Below, piece by piece: positions 43,017 through 46,107 of a stretch of DNA of 46,107 nt (the first letter of the stretch is position 1; every line of letters starts with the position of its first letter). The notes beneath the pieces are model-generated. The model was not told where the DNA came from. It saw nothing but the letters and a program-made list of their open reading frames with translations, and searched no databases. The DNA is from Bacteroidota bacterium (GTDB taxonomy: Bacteria; Bacteroidota; Bacteroidia; JABDFU01). The translations under genes and the position numbers were made by a program. The stretch covers positions 1 to 46,107 of the forward strand of contig JACPDY010000013.1 of assembly GCA_016183775.1 (NCBI GenBank), given 5' to 3'.

Positions 43017-44918
43017 ATGACAAACCGTTTAAACATACTATTTGAACGGAATACTCCACGGTGGATCATTTTCGCAATCGACCTGGGAATATGCCTTTTT
43101 TCCCTTGTTCTGGCTTATTTATTGCGTTTCAATTTCTCCATTCCTCCTATTGAGATACAGGCATTTAAAATAGTTTTCCCGGTTGTACTGGCAACGCGCG
43201 CGTTAAGCTTTGTTATATCAAGGACTTACAAAGGCATTGTAAAATACACAGGGTCAAAAGACGCCCAGCGGATCTTTATAGTAGTTACTGTCGGAAGTTT
43301 ATTTTTCGTGTTATTTAATTTAGTGAACTACAGGTTTGTAAACCATACATTCCCTATCCCCTTCTCCATTATCATTATCGATTACATGGCCACCACATTT
43401 CTGATGATCAGTCTGCGCGTGATGTTCAAGGCCCTTTACTTCGAAATTAAAAATCCAAGCCGCGGAAAAAGTCATGTCGTTATTTTTGGCGCCGGCGAAT
43501 CGGGAATTATTACTAAACGCACACTCGACCGCGATGCCGGAACGAAATACAAAGTGGTGGCCTTTATTGATGATGATAAAAAGAAACAAGATCGCAAACT
43601 GGAAGGTATTACCATTCACCCAGCCGATAAACTCGAAACTTTTCTACAGGGAGGGAATATAGCGCATGTCATTATCTCGATGCAGGACATCCCCCCATCG
43701 CGCAAGCAGGAGATCATTGAACTGTGCTTAAAGTACAATACCAAAGTTTTGAATGTACCTCCTGTACACAACTGGATCAATGGCGAACTTAGTTTTAAAC
43801 AAATACGTAAAGTAAAAATTGAAGAGCTACTTGAACGCGACCCGATCAAACTGAATGAGGATAATATCAGGCAGCAAATTCACAATAAAGTGGTGTTGGT
43901 TACAGGTGCAGCCGGTTCAATTGGCAGTGAAATTGTAAGGCAGGTAATACGATATGAACCCAAATTATTGATCCTGCTCGACCAGGCCGAAACCCCGCTT
44001 TACGAGATCGACCTGGAAATACTTGAAAAATTAAAACCCGGTCAATTCGAGATCGTCATCGGTGATATACGCGTTAAAGAGCGTATGGACAAGCTATTCA
44101 GCACATTTAAACCACAGCTCATTTTTCATGCCGCCGCGTATAAACATGTACCCATGATGGAAAACAATCCATCGGAATCAATACTTACAAATGTTTTAGG
44201 TACCAAAATCATTGCCGACCTCGCCAATACATACAAAGCTGAAACATTTGTATTGGTATCAACCGACAAAGCCGTAAACCCCACGAGTATCATGGGCGCG
44301 TCAAAACGGATCGGGGAAATTTATGTACAGTCGTTGAACAAAAAGTCGACCACAAAATACATTACCACCCGCTTCGGAAATGTATTAGGTTCAAGCGGAT
44401 CCGTGATACCCCGTTTCCGTCAGCAAATTGAAAACGGAGGCCCGGTAACTATTACACATCCCGACATTACCCGTTATTTCATGACCATACCTGAAGCCTG
44501 TCAGCTGGTCCTTGAAGCCGGTGCTATGGGAAAAGGGGGCGAGATATTTATTTTCGACATGGGTAAATCAGTTAAGATCGTGGATCTCGCAAAAAAAATG
44601 ATACAACTGTCAGGCATGACACTTGACAAAGACATTTACATTAAATACACAGGCCTTCGCCCCGGTGAAAAGCTTTACGAAGAATTGTTGAACAACAGTG
44701 AGAACATAGTACCAACGCATCATGCGCAAATACTTATCGCCAAAGTGCGGGAATATGATTACGAAATTATTTCCGGCGAAATTGATTCGCTGATATCATT
44801 ATTTGATAAGCAGGACAACTTCGCAATTGTTGGAAAGATGAAACATATAGTGCCGGAGTATAAGAGTAATAATTCCGTATTCGAGAAGTTGGATACACCA
44901 TCAACGAATAACGAATAA
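43017..44918 (+). CDS. Membrane nucleotide-sugar 4,6-dehydratase (CapD/WbpM/FlaA1-like)
   Basis: 633 residues. Four N-terminal membrane helices span about 14-140, followed by a first Rossmann domain ('VVIFGAGESG', 154-163) and a second catalytic one ('VTGAAGSIGSEIVRQ', 295-309). The catalytic region 'VSTDKAVNPTSIMGASKRIGE' (split here as STDKAVNPTS and IMGASKR) has Met416 in the place of the usual Tyr, four before Lys420, as in WbpM-type inverting or retaining 4,6-dehydratases. It likely acts on UDP-GlcNAc-type sugars for surface polysaccharide or glycan linkage. The final residues 'STNNE' and the stop lie inside the inverted repeat at 44900-45139. No other polysaccharide genes are in view. 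Confidence 0.93.
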   Translation: MTNRLNILFERNTPRWIIFAIDLGICLFSLVLAYLLRFNFSIPPIEIQAFKIVFPVVLATRALSFVISRTYKGIVKYTGSKDAQRIFIVVTVGSLFFVLFNLVNYRFVNHTFPIPFSIIIIDYMATTFLMISLRVMFKALYFEIKNPSRGKSHVVIFGAGESGIITKRTLDRDAGTKYKVVAFIDDDKKKQDRKLEGITIHPADKLETFLQGGNIAHVIISMQDIPPSRKQEIIELCLKYNTKVLNVPPVHNWINGELSFKQIRKVKIEELLERDPIKLNEDNIRQQIHNKVVLVTGAAGSIGSEIVRQVIRYEPKLLILLDQAETPLYEIDLEILEKLKPGQFEIVIGDIRVKERMDKLFSTFKPQLIFHAAAYKHVPMMENNPSESILTNVLGTKIIADLANTYKAETFVLVSTDKAVNPTSIMGASKRIGEIYVQSLNKKSTTKYITTRFGNVLGSSGSVIPRFRQQIENGGPVTITHPDITRYFMTIPEACQLVLEAGAMGKGGEIFIFDMGKSVKIVDLAKKMIQLSGMTLDKDIYIKYTGLRPGEKLYEELLNNSENIVPTHHAQILIAKVREYDYEIISGEIDSLISLFDKQDNFAIVGKMKHIVPEYKSNNSVFEKLDTPSTNNE

Positions 44919-45139
44919 AAAACGTGATGAAAAAACACAGTCGATTTTCAAAGTCACATATCGACCAGGTATTGGAATATCTGAAAACAAAGAATTACAA
45001 ACTTGCATTGCTAATTAACTTTACAAATCAGGGTGTTGTTCATAAAAGAATCATTAATCTTCCGGCAAAACAATAAATTAACCTGAAGTTATTCCCCTGA
45101 CTTATTCGCACATTCGTTTTTTATTCGTTATTCGTTGAT
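44900..45139. repeat. 25-bp perfect inverted repeats bracketing a gene remnant
   Basis: Positions 44900-44924 and 45115-45139 are perfect 25-bp inverted repeats built from CGAATAA units. The left copy encodes the last residues and stop of the dehydratase; the right copy ends 3 bp before the thioesterase start. The enclosed 190 bp holds a 49-codon gene remnant. The layout is like a small insertion cassette or an inverted intergenic repeat that captured a gene piece. Confidence 0.95.
44927..45076 (+). CDS. C-terminal remnant of a GxxExxY-type protein
   Basis: A 49-codon frame from ATG to TAA. The residues 'HIDQVLEYLKTKNYKLALLI' and 'NFTNQGVVHKRIIN' match the C-terminal third of GxxExxY proteins, which are normally about 120-130 residues. 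The N-terminal part with the naming motif is missing, so this is a remnant or a mini-protein rather than a complete gene. It starts directly after the left 25-bp repeat and ends before the right one. Function of the full family is not established. Confidence 0.6.
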   Translation: MKKHSRFSKSHIDQVLEYLKTKNYKLALLINFTNQGVVHKRIINLPAKQ

Positions 45140-45142
45140 ATT

Positions 45143-45559
45143 ATGAAACACCACAGAACCCAAATACAACTCCGCTTCAAAGACCTCGATAAACTTGGCC
45201 ATGTAAACAACGCAAATTACCTAACTTACTTTGAACTGGCCCGTGTAAATTTTTTCAAAGCCGTGATGGGCACTAAAACCATTGACTGGAGTACAGAAGG
45301 AATTATTATGGCAAAAGTTGAACTAACTTTTAAGCAGCCTATCCTGCTCGAAGATGAAGTTTTTGTTTATGTATGGGTGTCACGCTTTGGCACTAAAAGT
45401 TTTGACATGAATTGCTCAATTGTGAAGTCGGAAAACGGGCAGGAAACAGAAGTAGCCACTGGCATGACGGTTTTGGTTTGCATAAACTACAAAACAAACC
45501 AGACAATTGAAATCCCCCCTTTGTGGAAGCAGAAAATGGAAGCATTTCAGGCCGGGTAA
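45143..45559 (+). CDS. Acyl-CoA thioesterase, 4-hydroxybenzoyl-CoA thioesterase (hot-dog) family
   Basis: 138 residues, normal for a single hot-dog domain. The N-terminal signature 'RFKDLDKLGHVNNANYLTYF' (11-30) has the catalytic Asp16 and the 'GHVNNA' loop; 'VELTFKQPILLEDEVFVYVW' forms the central strands. It should hydrolyse acyl-CoA thioesters, of unknown chain. Its start lies 3 bp after the right inverted repeat, so that repeat occupies its ribosome-loading region. Confidence 0.92.
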   Translation: MKHHRTQIQLRFKDLDKLGHVNNANYLTYFELARVNFFKAVMGTKTIDWSTEGIIMAKVELTFKQPILLEDEVFVYVWVSRFGTKSFDMNCSIVKSENGQETEVATGMTVLVCINYKTNQTIEIPPLWKQKMEAFQAG

Positions 45560-45576
45560 CCGAATAGCATTTTCAC

Positions 45577-45584
45577 TATATTTG
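45577..45584 (+). promoter_or_regulatory. Candidate Bacteroidota -7 box (TATATTTG)
   Basis: TATATTTG matches TAnnTTTG exactly, 16 bp before the start of the partial gene at the right edge and 17 bp after the thioesterase stop. No clear -33 TTTG is seen. Confidence 0.45.
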
Positions 45585-45600
45585 ATCAAATTTTAATTCA

Positions 45601-46107
45601 ATGAAACTATCATATTCGTTTATTCTTTCCACAATTATAGCTTTTGTGGCAACTCTTTTCCTTTATAATGTATCCACGCATACACAGATAAAATTAATGC
45701 CTGCCGGAGAACCCATGAGCATCGGATCGTCCGATGACACAGATGCCCGTTATAACTATGAATTAATGCGCCTGCGCGATCCGGCTACCGGCCGTATACC
45801 TGATCATATACGCGAACTTGAACTGGCTTTTGCACGAACCCTTCCCAATGACGCGATGCTTGCTTCCGGAAATCTTAAAACAGCAGGGGTGAACTGGAAT
45901 CCCCGCGGCCCCTATAATGTTGGAGGGCGTACACGTGCCTTAGCCATTGATGTGACCGATGAAAATATTATCCTGGCCGGCACAAATTCCGGCGGCCTTT
46001 GGCGATCAACAAACGGCGGTGCAACATGGACTCAAACCACGGATATCAGTAAACTTCAAAATGTATCCTGCATCGCGCAGGACACACGCCCCGGAAAAAC
46101 AAATACC
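45601..46107 (+). CDS. N-terminal part of a propeller-type (VPS10/BNR-like) surface protein, cut by the window edge
   Basis: 169 codons, open to the end of the window. It starts with a signal peptide or anchor ('SFILSTIIAFVATLFLY'). The motif 'VNWNPRGPYNVGGRTRALAI' followed by 'ILAGTNSGGLWRSTNGGATW' contains an Asp-box/BNR-like blade of the sortilin-type propeller found in many T9SS-exported Bacteroidota proteins. Whether it ends in a sorting domain cannot be seen. The candidate -7 box at 45577 lies just upstream. Confidence 0.85.
   Translation, partial: MKLSYSFILSTIIAFVATLFLYNVSTHTQIKLMPAGEPMSIGSSDDTDARYNYELMRLRDPATGRIPDHIRELELAFARTLPNDAMLASGNLKTAGVNWNPRGPYNVGGRTRALAIDVTDENIILAGTNSGGLWRSTNGGATWTQTTDISKLQNVSCIAQDTRPGKTNT

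Noticed and set aside
42854-43045. A 63-codon plus-strand frame before the dehydratase
   Set aside because: It is translated through the CACTAAAG repeat and overlaps the dehydratase start; no protein-like pattern.

Overview
The window looks like a chromosomal segment of a Bacteroidota bacterium, possibly from a metagenome assembly. The evidence is: proteins with type IX secretion (T9SS) C-terminal sorting domains and the preceding 'PLPIELLSF' linker, SprB-type adhesin repeats, a family of large surface proteins opening with 'ENKGQF', lipoproteins with 'DGDGDIGL', AT-rich upstream regions with TAnnTTTG-type -7 boxes, and Bacteroidota-typical pairings such as LemA/TPM/TPM. I see no rRNA, tRNA, CRISPR array or prophage. 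The T9SS machinery itself is not in the window.

Layout. 1-3.5 kb: a two-component cluster on the minus strand with two full PhoB-like regulators, one PhoR-like kinase and one truncated receiver at the left edge. 3.6-6.8 kb: a small lipoprotein, a LuxE-like acyl-activating enzyme with a RidA protein, an L,D-transpeptidase-like protein and a FtsB/DivIC-like division protein. 6.9-17.2 kb: three large exported proteins on the minus strand: a 2161-residue repetitive T9SS cargo, a smaller T9SS cargo with a nearly identical C-terminal half-module, and a protein ending in an S74 intramolecular chaperone domain. 17.6-26.9 kb: mostly housekeeping on the minus strand (TPM, TPM, LemA, HtpG, an outer-membrane barrel, a zinc phospholipase/nuclease, ComB, IspE, a Bacteroidota-specific helical-repeat protein). 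27-33.4 kb: a tandem pair of paralogous surface proteins on the plus strand that lack a recognisable T9SS domain but share a 77-residue cysteine-containing C-terminal module. 33.4-37.3 kb: a lipoprotein, DnaB and a short-chain dehydrogenase. 37.6-41.6 kb: an AT-rich defence cassette of three tightly coupled genes: a single-chain restriction-methylase, a small protein with a HEPN-like R-x4-H motif, and a small protein ending in a probable sliding-clamp-binding peptide. 41.6-46.1 kb: GcvT, a polysaccharide-type 4,6-dehydratase, a remnant of a GxxExxY-type protein inside a 25-bp perfect inverted repeat, a thioesterase, and the start of a propeller-type surface protein.

Two themes stand out. First, many gene borders carry short tandem or inverted repeats, each with a different unit (7, 8 or 13 bp, or imperfect), and several of these supply the stop codon and last residues of the gene before them. 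Second, the restriction-methylase trio at 37642-41626 is the best candidate for an under-described system: its two small partners are translationally coupled to the enzyme and carry suggestive motifs, but their functions are inferred from short motifs only.
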